From Pseudomonadota bacterium (GTDB lineage Bacteria; Myxococcota; Bradymonadia; UBA4248), in NCBI GenBank assembly GCA_017613855.1, contig JAGACY010000408.1, positions 1 through 16,627 of the forward strand: DNA of 16,627 nucleotides. The letters are read 5' to 3'. The notes below the pieces were generated by a model. That model did no database searches. It was not told where the DNA came from and was given only the letters and a program-made list of their open reading frames with translations. A program made the translations under genes and the position numbers. Of this stretch, positions 1-8,000 are shown in pieces (within the stretch, counting starts at the first letter, position 1; every line of letters begins with the position of its first letter).

Positions 1-815
1 TCGACCGTGCAGCGTGTATCTCCATTATCACACACTTCACATACGGCATCATTATCTTTCATCACACAGACTTGCTCATCCGCACAATCCGAACCTACCC
101 AGCCTCCATCAGTACAGGTTTCAATCTGCTTATTATTTAACGAACAGCGCGTTGCACCTTCTTCATCACAAGTCTCCGACGCATTCAGATCGCATTCGAA
201 TGTACTGTCATTGCACGTCTCATTCTCTTCACACACCTCTTCGACAGTCCATTCGCTATCAGTACAAATCATAACGCGGTTGCTATCGCATTTATGAGCC
301 CCCTCTTCTTCACAAGTCTCCTGTACATTCGGATCGCATCGGTATGTATTGTCATTGCACGTCTCATTCTCTTCACACGCCTTTTCGACAGTCCATTCGC
401 CTTCAGTACAAATCATGACGCGGTTGCCATCGCATTTATGTTTACCTTCTTCTTCACAAGTCTCCTGTACATTCGGATCGCATCGGTATGTACTGTTATT
501 ACACGTCTCATTCTCTTCACACGCCTTTTCGACAGTCCATTCGCCTTCAGTACAAATCATGACGCGGTTGTTGTCACATTTATGCGTTCCATCAGAGCAT
601 TTATCTGGCTCATCAGGACTCACACATTCATTATTTTTCCATATCTTTGTTTCATCCTCACAAGCACACTCACCATTTTTTACAACGCGATTTGTGTCCC
701 GACAATACTGCTCCAATAACTTATCTGACGAGAGTGTCGTCTCTCCGCATCCTGCGGCCTGCACTCCTATAGCAGCAATCGACAAAATCATGAGTCGTTT
801 CAGATTGTTATGCAT
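1..815 (-). CDS. Cysteine-rich tandem-repeat lipoprotein (3' end beyond window)
   Basis: Read on the minus strand from ATG at 815-813, this gives 271 codons with no stop before the left edge, so the C-terminus is missing. AGGAG (complement of 823-827) lies 7 nt upstream of the ATG and supports this start. The N-terminus is a short basic/hydrophobic signal followed by VQAAGC, a lipobox-like site with Cys23 as the probable lipidated residue. After about 60 residues come three nearly identical 48-aa units and a diverged fourth. Each unit has cysteine spacing close to C-x7-C-x7-C-x10-C-x5-C-x6-C and contains CD-x-NRVMICT and WTVE. No catalytic domain is visible in the part present. The gene follows the 864-1799 gene by 48 bp and is probably its operon partner. 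Function is unknown; an extracellular stalk or adhesin-like surface protein is an inference. Plus-strand reading frames across the repeats are antisense shadows. Confidence 0.85.
   Translation of the reverse strand, partial: MHNNLKRLMILSIAAIGVQAAGCGETTLSSDKLLEQYCRDTNRVVKNGECACEDETKIWKNNECVSPDEPDKCSDGTHKCDNNRVMICTEGEWTVEKACEENETCNNSTYRCDPNVQETCEEEGKHKCDGNRVMICTEGEWTVEKACEENETCNDNTYRCDPNVQETCEEEGAHKCDSNRVMICTDSEWTVEEVCEENETCNDSTFECDLNASETCDEEGATRCSLNNKQIETCTDGGWVGSDCADEQVCVMKDNDAVCEVCDNGDTRCTV
9..584 (-). repeat. 144-bp tandem coding repeats, four units
   Basis: The units begin (minus strand) at 584, 440, 296 and 152, with exact 144-bp spacing between equivalent codons for the first three. The first two units are almost identical at DNA level, the third has several substitutions, and the fourth is diverged and about 45 codons long. 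A quick landmark on the plus strand is TGTACATTCGG at 322 and again at 466. Being exact multiples of three, copy changes would keep the frame. Confidence 0.85.
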
Positions 816-863
816 AGCATTTCTCCTTTTTTTATTTGTCCGTTATGTATAATTCACAATTCA

Positions 864-1799
864 CTAAAAAGTTACGTTCACGACAGCCCCTGTGGGAGAA
901 ATACCAAACGATAACGTTTCATCGCTGTCTTTCGAATGCGTATACTTATATCCCATGATGCCGGCAACAATGCTACCTGCAACGGCAAGTCCTGCGCCTG
1001 CACCAAGCATGATCATGTAAGCTGTATAATCATGTTTTACAGAAAATCCCCCTGTCATGATTGGTTTGCAAGTCTCTTCAGTTGTTTTACAATCGAAATG
1101 AACATCAAACTTACTATTATCCACCGCCTCATCCTTCTTCACCGCCATCATGGCCCCGCCGACAGCGGCGAGTACGACGCCAGCCCCGGCGATGCCAACA
1201 CCGGTCCAGAGGCCGGTGCCGTAGTTGTCGTGCGATTCTTTTTCGAGTCGGTGTATTTCTTCGATTTTGGCATCGCGCTCGGCAGTCACCATGCGGGTGC
1301 GCTCGTTGGCAGCATCAACATCGCTATGGAGCTGCGAGATCTCCTTTTGGCGTGCTTCGATGTTTTCGGGGCGTGCATCGGGATGTTCGGCTTCGTAACG
1401 GTCGTACCACATCTTTTCGAGATTGCTGTCCGGAATATTGAATTCGCGTGTATGCAGCGTGGCGCGTTTTAAAAATTCGAGAGCTTTGGCTTCGTCGCCT
1501 TTTTCCTGCCAGATTCGGCCAATCGAATAATTCACAATCGGCGATCGGTCGCAGATTTGCGTGAGTTTTTCGGCATTCAGAAGCGCAGCATCGAAATCTT
1601 TGCGTTTGACATTCTCGGTCAGCAAAACAACTTCTGTATTCCAGGTCGTATTTTCAGCCAGCGTCTGACAGGGATCGACTGGTTCTGTGACTTCTTCGGC
1701 AGCTGGTTCGTTCGCAGCGGGTTTGGGATCGGCAAATGCGACCTGAGCACTTGCCAAAACAAAGAAAACGGCCAAAGTCATTCCTGGTATACGATGCAT
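864..1799 (-). CDS. Exported TPR/coiled-coil protein with two Gly/Ala-rich membrane segments
   Basis: 311 aa. The start at 1799 is supported by AGGGTGAG (complement of 1805-1812) 5 nt upstream. A signal peptide covers residues 1-23 with an AFA cleavage site before Asp24. It is followed by a Pro/Glu/Ala linker, a helical TPR-like region (about 52-120, containing NYSIGRIWQEKGDEAKALEFL), a charged coiled coil (about 145-190), and two Gly/Ala-rich hydrophobic segments (about 197-220 and 259-284) flanking a loop with Cys237 and Cys244. The chain ends in LSFGISPTGAVVNVTF. The form suggests an envelope-anchored scaffold or assembly factor; no enzyme motif is visible. It lies 48 bp upstream of the cysteine-rich lipoprotein on the same strand with no terminator seen between them. 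The exact family is not recognised. Confidence 0.85.
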   Translation of the reverse strand: MHRIPGMTLAVFFVLASAQVAFADPKPAANEPAAEEVTEPVDPCQTLAENTTWNTEVVLLTENVKRKDFDAALLNAEKLTQICDRSPIVNYSIGRIWQEKGDEAKALEFLKRATLHTREFNIPDSNLEKMWYDRYEAEHPDARPENIEARQKEISQLHSDVDAANERTRMVTAERDAKIEEIHRLEKESHDNYGTGLWTGVGIAGAGVVLAAVGGAMMAVKKDEAVDNSKFDVHFDCKTTEETCKPIMTGGFSVKHDYTAYMIMLGAGAGLAVAGSIVAGIMGYKYTHSKDSDETLSFGISPTGAVVNVTF

Positions 1800-1910
1800 T
1801 TTAACTCACCCTGTTTTTTAGAGAGACGAATCAGAGCCGAACAGCAATCAGCAAATCATGGCAGCAAATAGACTGCTTGCATGCACCGACCGTGCTGCAG
1901 CGGCATTCAA

Positions 1911-1929
1911 TTAGTCTAAGGCAGACTAA
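1911..1929. promoter_or_regulatory. 19-bp inverted repeat, possible operator
   Basis: TTAGTCT and AGACTAA form perfect 7-bp arms around AAGGC. The site lies 112 bp upstream of the minus-strand TPR gene start, a reasonable position for a dimeric regulator site or a small hairpin. No regulator gene is adjacent in the window. Confidence 0.35.
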
Positions 1930-2127
1930 ACCACTGTATGTTATATCATTACATTATAAAGACGTGCTAGTAGTATTTTTGTTAATTCCTTTACATTGAC
2001 TGCGGAATGTTGCCCGTCCGGAGCGTATTCAAAAAGTAAACATAGCGTAACCATTGAAAACAGTAGTCTCGACAATTTTTTACCATCTATGCATTTATTT
2101 TGGCCGTTTTTTCAAAAAATGTCCCAT

Positions 2128-2148
2128 ATATTGCTGTAACAGCAATAT
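2128..2148. promoter_or_regulatory. 21-bp perfect palindrome upstream of the nuclease remnant
   Basis: ATATTGCTGT and ACAGCAATAT are perfect 10-bp arms around a single A at 2138. The site ends 16 bp before the GGAGG ribosome binding site at 2165-2169, so it could be an operator overlapping a promoter or transcript start. It has no U-tract, which argues against a terminator. Function is inferred from symmetry and position only. Confidence 0.45.
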
Positions 2149-2164
2149 CGCTTTTACATTTTAT

Positions 2165-2169
2165 GGAGG
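2165..2169 (+). promoter_or_regulatory. Ribosome binding site fixing the start at 2175
   Basis: GGAGG lies 5 nt before ATG 2175. It overlaps the alternative in-frame ATG at 2163, which is therefore unlikely to be the start. Confidence 0.6.
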
Positions 2170-2174
2170 CTCAA

Positions 2175-3068
2175 ATGGGAACGCCAGACAAATCCCACAA
2201 AATGCTGCTTGCCTATGATGACGAGTTCGCATAGGTTTTTAGCGCATTTGCGCTCAACAACGAATTCAGACTCGACCCTAATCGTCTGCTCGAAGCATCG
2301 ACAGAATACGAGCATGTCGAACACAACAAACCAGAAGAACTGCGACGTGATGTCGTAAAACTCTACGACGGCTTTGCCCTCGGCCTAATCGTGTGCGGTT
2401 TTGAAAATCAAATGTCCGTCGATATCGGCATGCCCGTTCGCGTCATGGGATACGATTGGACGAGGTATCGCTATCAACTTGAAAAAGATACACCATTAAA
2501 TCAAGACACCAGAATTGCTCCAGTCTTTACGCACGTGCTCAATTTCAGCTATAAGTACAAGTGGCGTTGGCCATACTCACTGCGAGATTTGGTCAATCTT
2601 CCGCCAGAGCTTGCAAAATTCTTTCAAAACTATAAGATCAGAGTGACGAATCTCGCATGGCTCACACATAAACAAAGAGCATGTCTGACAGGAGATTTTA
2701 GAATTCTTGTCGAAGCTTTGTGCGAAATGCGAACAAAAGGCAAAATCACTGGTATTCAACAACCCGTTAAATACATTGATGCAATGCTCGCTATTTTAGC
2801 AGCAACAACCAATAAGCAATCTTTTACATTAATGGACAAAACAGATTTTCTGGAAGGGAAAACGACAATGTGTGAAATCATGGATCGCTGGGAAAATGAA
2901 TTATTATCTAAAGGTGAAAAGGCTGGCTTTGCAAACGGTGAGAAAGCATCCGCCATACGCATTCTTAAAGATTTTGGAAAATCACAAAGTGAGACCGTAG
3001 ACTACCTGACTCAAAACCTTCATCTTACTCAGGAAGAAGCCAAAGCAGCGATTAAAGAATACTGGTAG
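2175..3068 (+). pseudogene. Rpn/YhgA-like PD-(D/E)XK nuclease (putative transposase family), interrupted by TAG
   Basis: The frame from ATG 2175 to the stop at 3066-3068 spans 298 codons but carries an in-frame TAG at 2232-2234, after only 19 codons. Protein similarity continues on both sides: upstream HKMLLAYDDEFA, downstream VFSAFALNNEFRL. The downstream part has the family's core region, with GFENQ followed by MPVRVMGYDWTRYRYQ (compare E-x-Q and the following Met-Pro-hydrophobic-Arg...Tyr in Rpn nucleases). The C-terminus is the usual charged helical tail ending in EEAKAAIKEYW. Rpn-family proteins are Mg-dependent DNA endonucleases that promote recombination and are not normal IS transposases. 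A GTG at 2391 could restart translation but would lose the N-terminal part of the nuclease fold, including upstream acidic residues. TAG ends several intact genes here, so recoding is unlikely. This is most likely a decaying gene. Confidence 0.75.
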
Positions 3069-3126
3069 TAACCGCGCCCCACAAAGTTATCGACATCTAT
3101 CTGGGGTATACTCTCCCCTGCAAAAC

Positions 3127-3161
3127 GGCGCGCCGTATGCGCACCGCGCATAGGCAGCGCC
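3127..3161. repeat. Bulged palindromic repeat, copy 1
   Basis: The core CGTATGCGCACCGCGCATAG (3134-3153) folds as TATGCGC/GCGCATA around ACC. It then has a bulged G3135, a GCC/GGC stem, a bulged A3156 and an outer GGCGC/GCGCC stem. It lies between the nuclease remnant and kinase 1 and has no U-tract. Confidence 0.6.
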
Positions 3162-3166
3162 CAAAA

Positions 3167-3194
3167 GCGTCGTATGCGCACCGCGCATAGACGC
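3167..3194. repeat. Bulged palindromic repeat, copy 2
   Basis: The same 20-bp core as copy 1 recurs at 3171-3190, 37 bp downstream. The stem is TATGCGC/GCGCATA around ACC, then a bulged G3172, then GCGTC/GACGC. The outer stem differs from copy 1 but still pairs, which suggests that pairing is what is conserved. It ends 16 bp before the kinase 1 start, so it would sit in that gene's leader or promoter. Confidence 0.6.
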
Positions 3195-3210
3195 TAACCA
3201 CAATAAAAAC

Positions 3211-4938
3211 ATGACCGATACAGCTAAAAAATCCCTTTCAGCATCCCCAAAAACTCAACCCACGGACGCAAAGACAGAAATGATCGAAACGCCCGCATCT
3301 CTGCGCGAAACCTACCGATTCGAACGCATTCTCGGTTACGGTTCGCAGGCCAAAGTCTATCTGGCCACGCGGCTGAGCGACCAAAAGAAAGTCGTGGCCA
3401 AACAGCTCAATGTCGGGTCGGTCAAAACATGGAAATCGTACGAGCTGTTTCATCGCGAGGCCAACGTTCTGGCTTCGCTCAATATCAAAGGCGTGGCGCA
3501 TTTTTACGATGCCATCGACTGCCTCGACGACGATCCCCCTTGTTCCTACATCGTTCAGGAATATATCCCTGGCCAGTCACTCGCCGAGATGATCAAAGCG
3601 GGACATCGCTTTCAGTTGAACGAAGTTTATGATATCATCATACAAATGCTCAAAATATTAAAACAGCTGCATCGCATGACGCCGCCAGTCATTCACCGCG
3701 ATATCAAGCCTTCGAATATCATGATTGAACCCCAATCGAATGGCTGCAAGGTGACGCTCATCGACTTTGGTGCGGTAGCGAATCCGCAGGTACAGAGCGG
3801 TGGATCGACGGTTGCCGGCACGTATGGCTACATGCCGCCCGAACAGCTCATGGGCAGGCCGATTCCTGGGAGTGATATTTATGCACTGGCGGCAGTAAGC
3901 GTGGAATTATTTTGCGGAAAATCGCCGGCCACCTTGCCCTGCAAGGATTTCCGCCTGATGTTTGAGCCGGAGATGGAACAAACCCATAAGCCGGAACTCA
4001 TCAGCATACTTCGCAGGATGCTCGACCCCGATATCATGCTCAGAATGACGGATACCGACGATCTTATCCGTATTTTTGAACAGTTCAAAAAGGGAGATTA
4101 TCAGATCGATATACTCAAATCGGACGGAACCGATACCGATAAAAATTACAACCGACAATTAAAAGAAGTTCAGTGCATCGGTGAAGACGGCAATATGAAC
4201 CTGTGGCAGCACCTGTCGGATCAAACACCGCGGGCGATTCCACAGATGGTTGACGTTTTGTTTATCAAAGAAAATGCCAATATCACCTTAAAAAAATATG
4301 AGCTCAAGCCCGTCCTCGATAAAAAGGCCACCATTTCGAGCAATCTCAGGCCGTTTTTTAAGCGCTATACGATTCCGCTTATCATTTCAGTCGTGCTGTT
4401 TATCTACTTTTTTGATTCGAGCCATCTTACTGGCTTAATCTGGTGGTCTATGATAATGTTTTTTTTCTGGCTCATATTATACAAAACAGATTACAGCGTT
4501 ATCAACAAAGTCTATGACAGCAAGTATTATTACCAACCTTTGCAGCGCAATTCGCAATTTGATACATCTCAACTTTTAAAGATTGTTCGTTCCGGCCGCA
4601 AAACGGTAGCAACGATCACCCGAATTGAATACAGGGAAGATCATGATAATATTATTATCAACCAAAACGATTCCTTATTTATCAATGAACAACCGAGATT
4701 CGTGATTTCCTATAAATTCAATCCGCCCGACGATGTACGCGAAGAGGATCTCATCCATCAGTATATATGCCACGAAGCGCCCGAAGGACACTATGCTGTC
4801 GGCGATCAGATACCTATTTTATATACGATAACGCGACTGTATTCGACTGAACAGGTCTTGAGCATTCCGTTCCCCTTCCCCATGTACGATGCGACGCCTG
4901 ACGAATTGATTGGAAGCAGTGAAGCTGTTTATCGTTAG
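3211..4938 (+). CDS. Membrane Ser/Thr protein kinase 1 with DUF3592-like C-terminal domain
   Basis: 575 aa. The Hanks kinase domain covers about residues 36-294: a Gly-rich loop GYGSQAKVY (42-50, third Gly replaced by Ala47), Lys64 in VVAKQL, Glu83, the catalytic loop HRDIKPSN (162-169, Asp164), DFG at 185-187 and PPE at 209-211. A linker with GEDGN-x-x-LWQ-x-LSDQTPR (324-341) is shared with the two downstream kinases. Two hydrophobic helices (about 388-402 and 406-424) form a hairpin, so the C-terminal domain should be cytosolic. That domain (about 455-560) has GRKTVATI, YKFNPPDD-x-REED, GDQIPILY and SIPFPFP, resembling DUF3592. All catalytic residues are present, so activity is expected. 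No Shine-Dalgarno is visible before ATG 3211, so the start is less certain. It may be co-transcribed with the isoamylase gene 143 bp downstream. Confidence 0.9.
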   Translation: MTDTAKKSLSASPKTQPTDAKTEMIETPASLRETYRFERILGYGSQAKVYLATRLSDQKKVVAKQLNVGSVKTWKSYELFHREANVLASLNIKGVAHFYDAIDCLDDDPPCSYIVQEYIPGQSLAEMIKAGHRFQLNEVYDIIIQMLKILKQLHRMTPPVIHRDIKPSNIMIEPQSNGCKVTLIDFGAVANPQVQSGGSTVAGTYGYMPPEQLMGRPIPGSDIYALAAVSVELFCGKSPATLPCKDFRLMFEPEMEQTHKPELISILRRMLDPDIMLRMTDTDDLIRIFEQFKKGDYQIDILKSDGTDTDKNYNRQLKEVQCIGEDGNMNLWQHLSDQTPRAIPQMVDVLFIKENANITLKKYELKPVLDKKATISSNLRPFFKRYTIPLIISVVLFIYFFDSSHLTGLIWWSMIMFFFWLILYKTDYSVINKVYDSKYYYQPLQRNSQFDTSQLLKIVRSGRKTVATITRIEYREDHDNIIINQNDSLFINEQPRFVISYKFNPPDDVREEDLIHQYICHEAPEGHYAVGDQIPILYTITRLYSTEQVLSIPFPFPMYDATPDELIGSSEAVYR

Positions 4939-5069
4939 ATTTGTCGCACAAGCGCAAAGGCAATCCTATCATTCAAATCCATGCGTAAGCACTGGAAAAT
5001 CCCATCCATTTGCCCTATGATAGATGCGGTTTTTTCTTCCCCTATGTAGGGCGAGCATCATCATCCATT

Positions 5070-5074
5070 GGGAG
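5070..5074 (+). promoter_or_regulatory. Ribosome binding site fixing the isoamylase start at 5082
   Basis: GGGAG lies 7 nt upstream of ATG 5082, which opens directly onto a signal sequence. The longer in-frame start at 5010 would add 24 residues before the signal peptide and lacks such a site. Confidence 0.8.
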
Positions 5075-5081
5075 TTTCTGT

Positions 5082-8000
5082 ATGAATAAAACACTTTTGA
5101 TTTCAGTCATGGCCGCTGTATTTGCATGCGGATGTGCCACGGAAAATACTTCGGACCGCAACAAAGGCCACGAAACGGGTGAGACATGTACTGCTGCGAC
5201 ATTTCTGACTATCTGTGAAGGCAACAATGTCAAGAGCTGCCAGGATAACGGAAAAGTCCTTTTAACGCCCTGCTCCAATGGCTGCACCAATGGCGCGTGC
5301 AACCCGATGCCCACCAACGAAACCTGTGATCCAATGGTATATGCCCCTACCTGTGACGGCAATCAGCTCAAAACCTGCTATGAGGGATTCATTGCACTGA
5401 CGGGCTGTTCCAATGGCTGTGATAATGGCACATGCAAACCGCCAGCCCCAACGCCAACAGATGTGGACTGCAATCCTGCTATCGATAAACCTTTTTGCAA
5501 AGGCCTTCAACTCACGAGCTGCTCTGCAGATGGCAAATATTCTGTAACAAACTGCCCCAATGGATGTATCGATGGTGCATGCACACCTCCTTCATCGCCA
5601 ACCACAGCCACGTGCAATCCGGCAAACTATGAGCCGTCTTGCAGCGGTATCCAGCTCCAAAGCTGCTCTTTAGACGGCAAAGTCATTGTAACCGCATGTC
5701 CTTATGGCTGTGAAAACAAAGCATGCAAGCCCAAATCAGAACCCGTGCCCACGGGTGATACATGCGATCCGGCCAATTACAATCCCTGGTGCGATGGCAA
5801 TCAGCGCAAGACATGTTCCCCGGATGGCAAAGTCGTTGCAGAGAGTTGCCCGTATGGCTGCGAAAACAATGAATGCAAGCCCAAAACAGAACCAGTGCCC
5901 ACGGGCGACACATGCGATCCGGCAGATTACAATCCCTGGTGCGATGGCAATCAGCGCAAGACATGCTCCTCAGATGGCAAAGTCGTTGCCGAGGATTGCG
6001 CTTATGGCTGCGAAAACAACGCCTGCAAGGAACCTACGCCTCCCGATCCTGTCGAGACGTGCACACCTGAGGGTTATCAGAAGACCTGCGAAGGCAATCA
6101 GGTCAAGAGCTGCTCAAGCGAGGGCAAGATTGTGCTGACGCCATGCGAGAAATCGTGTGCCGACGGTGCCTGCGTAGACAATTATAAAACACAGGATAAA
6201 GCGCCCTCACTGGCAAGCAAAGACATGAAGCAATACCTGGGGCCGACCATTTCCGATGGCGGCGTCAACTTTGCCGTATTTTCGGCCAATGCTACGCGCG
6301 TCGAAGTGCTCCTGTTCGAAAACGCGAGTGCAGACAAGCCCCTGGTGCGCCTCCCCATGAAAAAAGGCAATGACAATATCTGGACAATCTTTGTCGAAGG
6401 CATTGGCGAAGGCCAGCATTACGGTTATATCGCATTTGGCCCCAACTGGACATACGATGCTGGATTTGATGCGGGATCGACCAAGGGATTTAAGTCCGAT
6501 GTCGATAACAAAGGCAACCGCTTTAACCCCAATAAACTTCTCATCGACCCGTATGCCAAGCGTTTGAGCAACGATTTTGATGTGAGCAAGGGCTCTCCCA
6601 ACACCGGCGAACAATCGCGTGCCATCTCATCATGGGGGGCGGCACCCAAATCGGTTGTCGCGACGAGCAAATACCAATGGAGCGATGCCGAAACGACCTG
6701 GCGTGCCAATCGCCAAAAGGGCGATGCGTTTGCAGGACACGCAGCCAATGAACTGATCTATTACGAAGTCCATCCCAAGGGATTGACGAAAAAAGCCAAG
6801 AAACTCAACACGCTCAATCTGACAATTTCGAATCCGGGCACATGGCGCGGTATCGGCGAAATGGCCCCATACCTCAAAGATTTGGGCATCAATGCACTCG
6901 AACTCATGCCCGTGGCCGAAAAACAGGACAGCGATACCTACTGGGGCTACAACACCATCAATTATTTTGCGCCCGATGCCAATATCGCAAGCAAAACCAC
7001 AGCTCCAAATGATGTCATGGACGAATTTAAATGGATGGTCGATCAACTCCATCAAAATGATATCGAAGTTGTCATCGACGTCGTCTATGGACAAACGGGA
7101 GAAGGCGGCATCGCCAAGAAACGCTATAAAAAAGAAGAGTATTTTGATTGTCCCGATGAAGAAGATGATTGGTCGCCCTATAAATATGAATCGGATTATA
7201 CAACGGCTGCGCTCTACTCTTTCCGCGGACTCGATAATACCTCTTATTATATTATCGAAAACTTCAAGGGCCGCCAGGGCACCAACCCCGACTGCAGTGA
7301 TTACTTCGTCGATAATGCGGGTTACCTCAACCAAACGGGCGTAGGCAACCAAACGCGAGCCAACTACGATGGCCCCTTTAAACAGCTCATTTTCGACAGC
7401 ATGCACTACTGGGTCGAAGAGATGCACATCGACGGTTTCCGCGTCGATCTGGCTTCGGTACTGGGTGTGCTCGAAAGCAATAAATATTCAGATACCCCCG
7501 CATGGTTCAACGATGTTCACAACAGCATTGTACAAGATATTATCGATGACTCTGTTTTACAAAAGTACAATGTGCGCGTCGTGGCCGAACCCTGGGATGC
7601 CACACACTTTGGCCTGGGTGGCTTTTTAAAAGCCAAAAACAAACAAGGGTATGCCTGGAGCGAATGGAATGGCCGCTTCCGCGATATTATGAAGGGGTTT
7701 GTCAACTATGATGAAATGCTGCTCTCTTCCGAAACGACCATGCCACCCTATTTTTCGGATAACATCAGTCTGGGTAACATGTTACTCGGTTCGAGCAGAC
7801 TCTTCTATGAATTTGAAGATAACCGTTCCCCCTATAATTCGGTCAATTATTTAACGGCGCACGACGGATTTACCCTTTACGATGTCGTGACTTATACCGA
7901 CAAACTCAATGGCTGCGGCAAACTCGATCCAGTCTGCTGCACCAACGAGGAAATGTGCGACCTCACGAGCGGCAGCAACGATAATTATGGCCGCAACTGG

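Larger units (their letters stand above)
1800..2174. other. Gene-free region between divergent genes
   Basis: This 375-bp region separates the minus-strand TPR gene from the plus-strand nuclease remnant. It is AT-rich and has no credible reading frame with a ribosome binding site. It holds two perfect palindromes (1911-1929 and 2128-2148), described separately. On the minus strand a TATAAT hexamer occurs (complement of 1953-1958), but I see no good -35 box at the right distance, so no promoter is called there. Confidence 0.7.

Noticed and set aside
9..584. Regular repeats resembling a CRISPR array
   Set aside because: Units are 144 bp, tandem without unique spacers, and translate in one open frame with conserved cysteines.
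7..852. Several plus-strand open frames up to 167 codons
   Set aside because: They are antisense to the repeat lipoprotein, repeat with its 144-bp period, and lack ribosome binding sites; the minus frame has a lipobox and AGGAG.
2175..3068. TAG recoding (suppressor or alternative code)
   Set aside because: Kinases 1 and 2, the TPR protein and the isoamylase end at TAG with sensible C-termini, so TAG is a normal stop here.
2391..3068. Intact shorter gene from GTG 2391
   Set aside because: It has no ribosome binding site, and the family similarity continues upstream of 2391 to the broken start.
5040..5051. CCCTA-TG-TAGGG hairpin before the isoamylase ribosome binding site
   Set aside because: Five-bp arms with a 2-nt loop cannot close as a stable hairpin; treated as chance symmetry.
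5010..5081. Longer N-terminus for the isoamylase
   Set aside because: It would put 24 residues before a clear lipoprotein signal; GGGAG supports ATG 5082.
6630..7427. 265-codon minus-strand open frame, and a similar 247-codon one at 7851-8594
   Set aside because: Both are antisense to conserved GH13 motifs, have no ribosome binding site and no recognisable domain.
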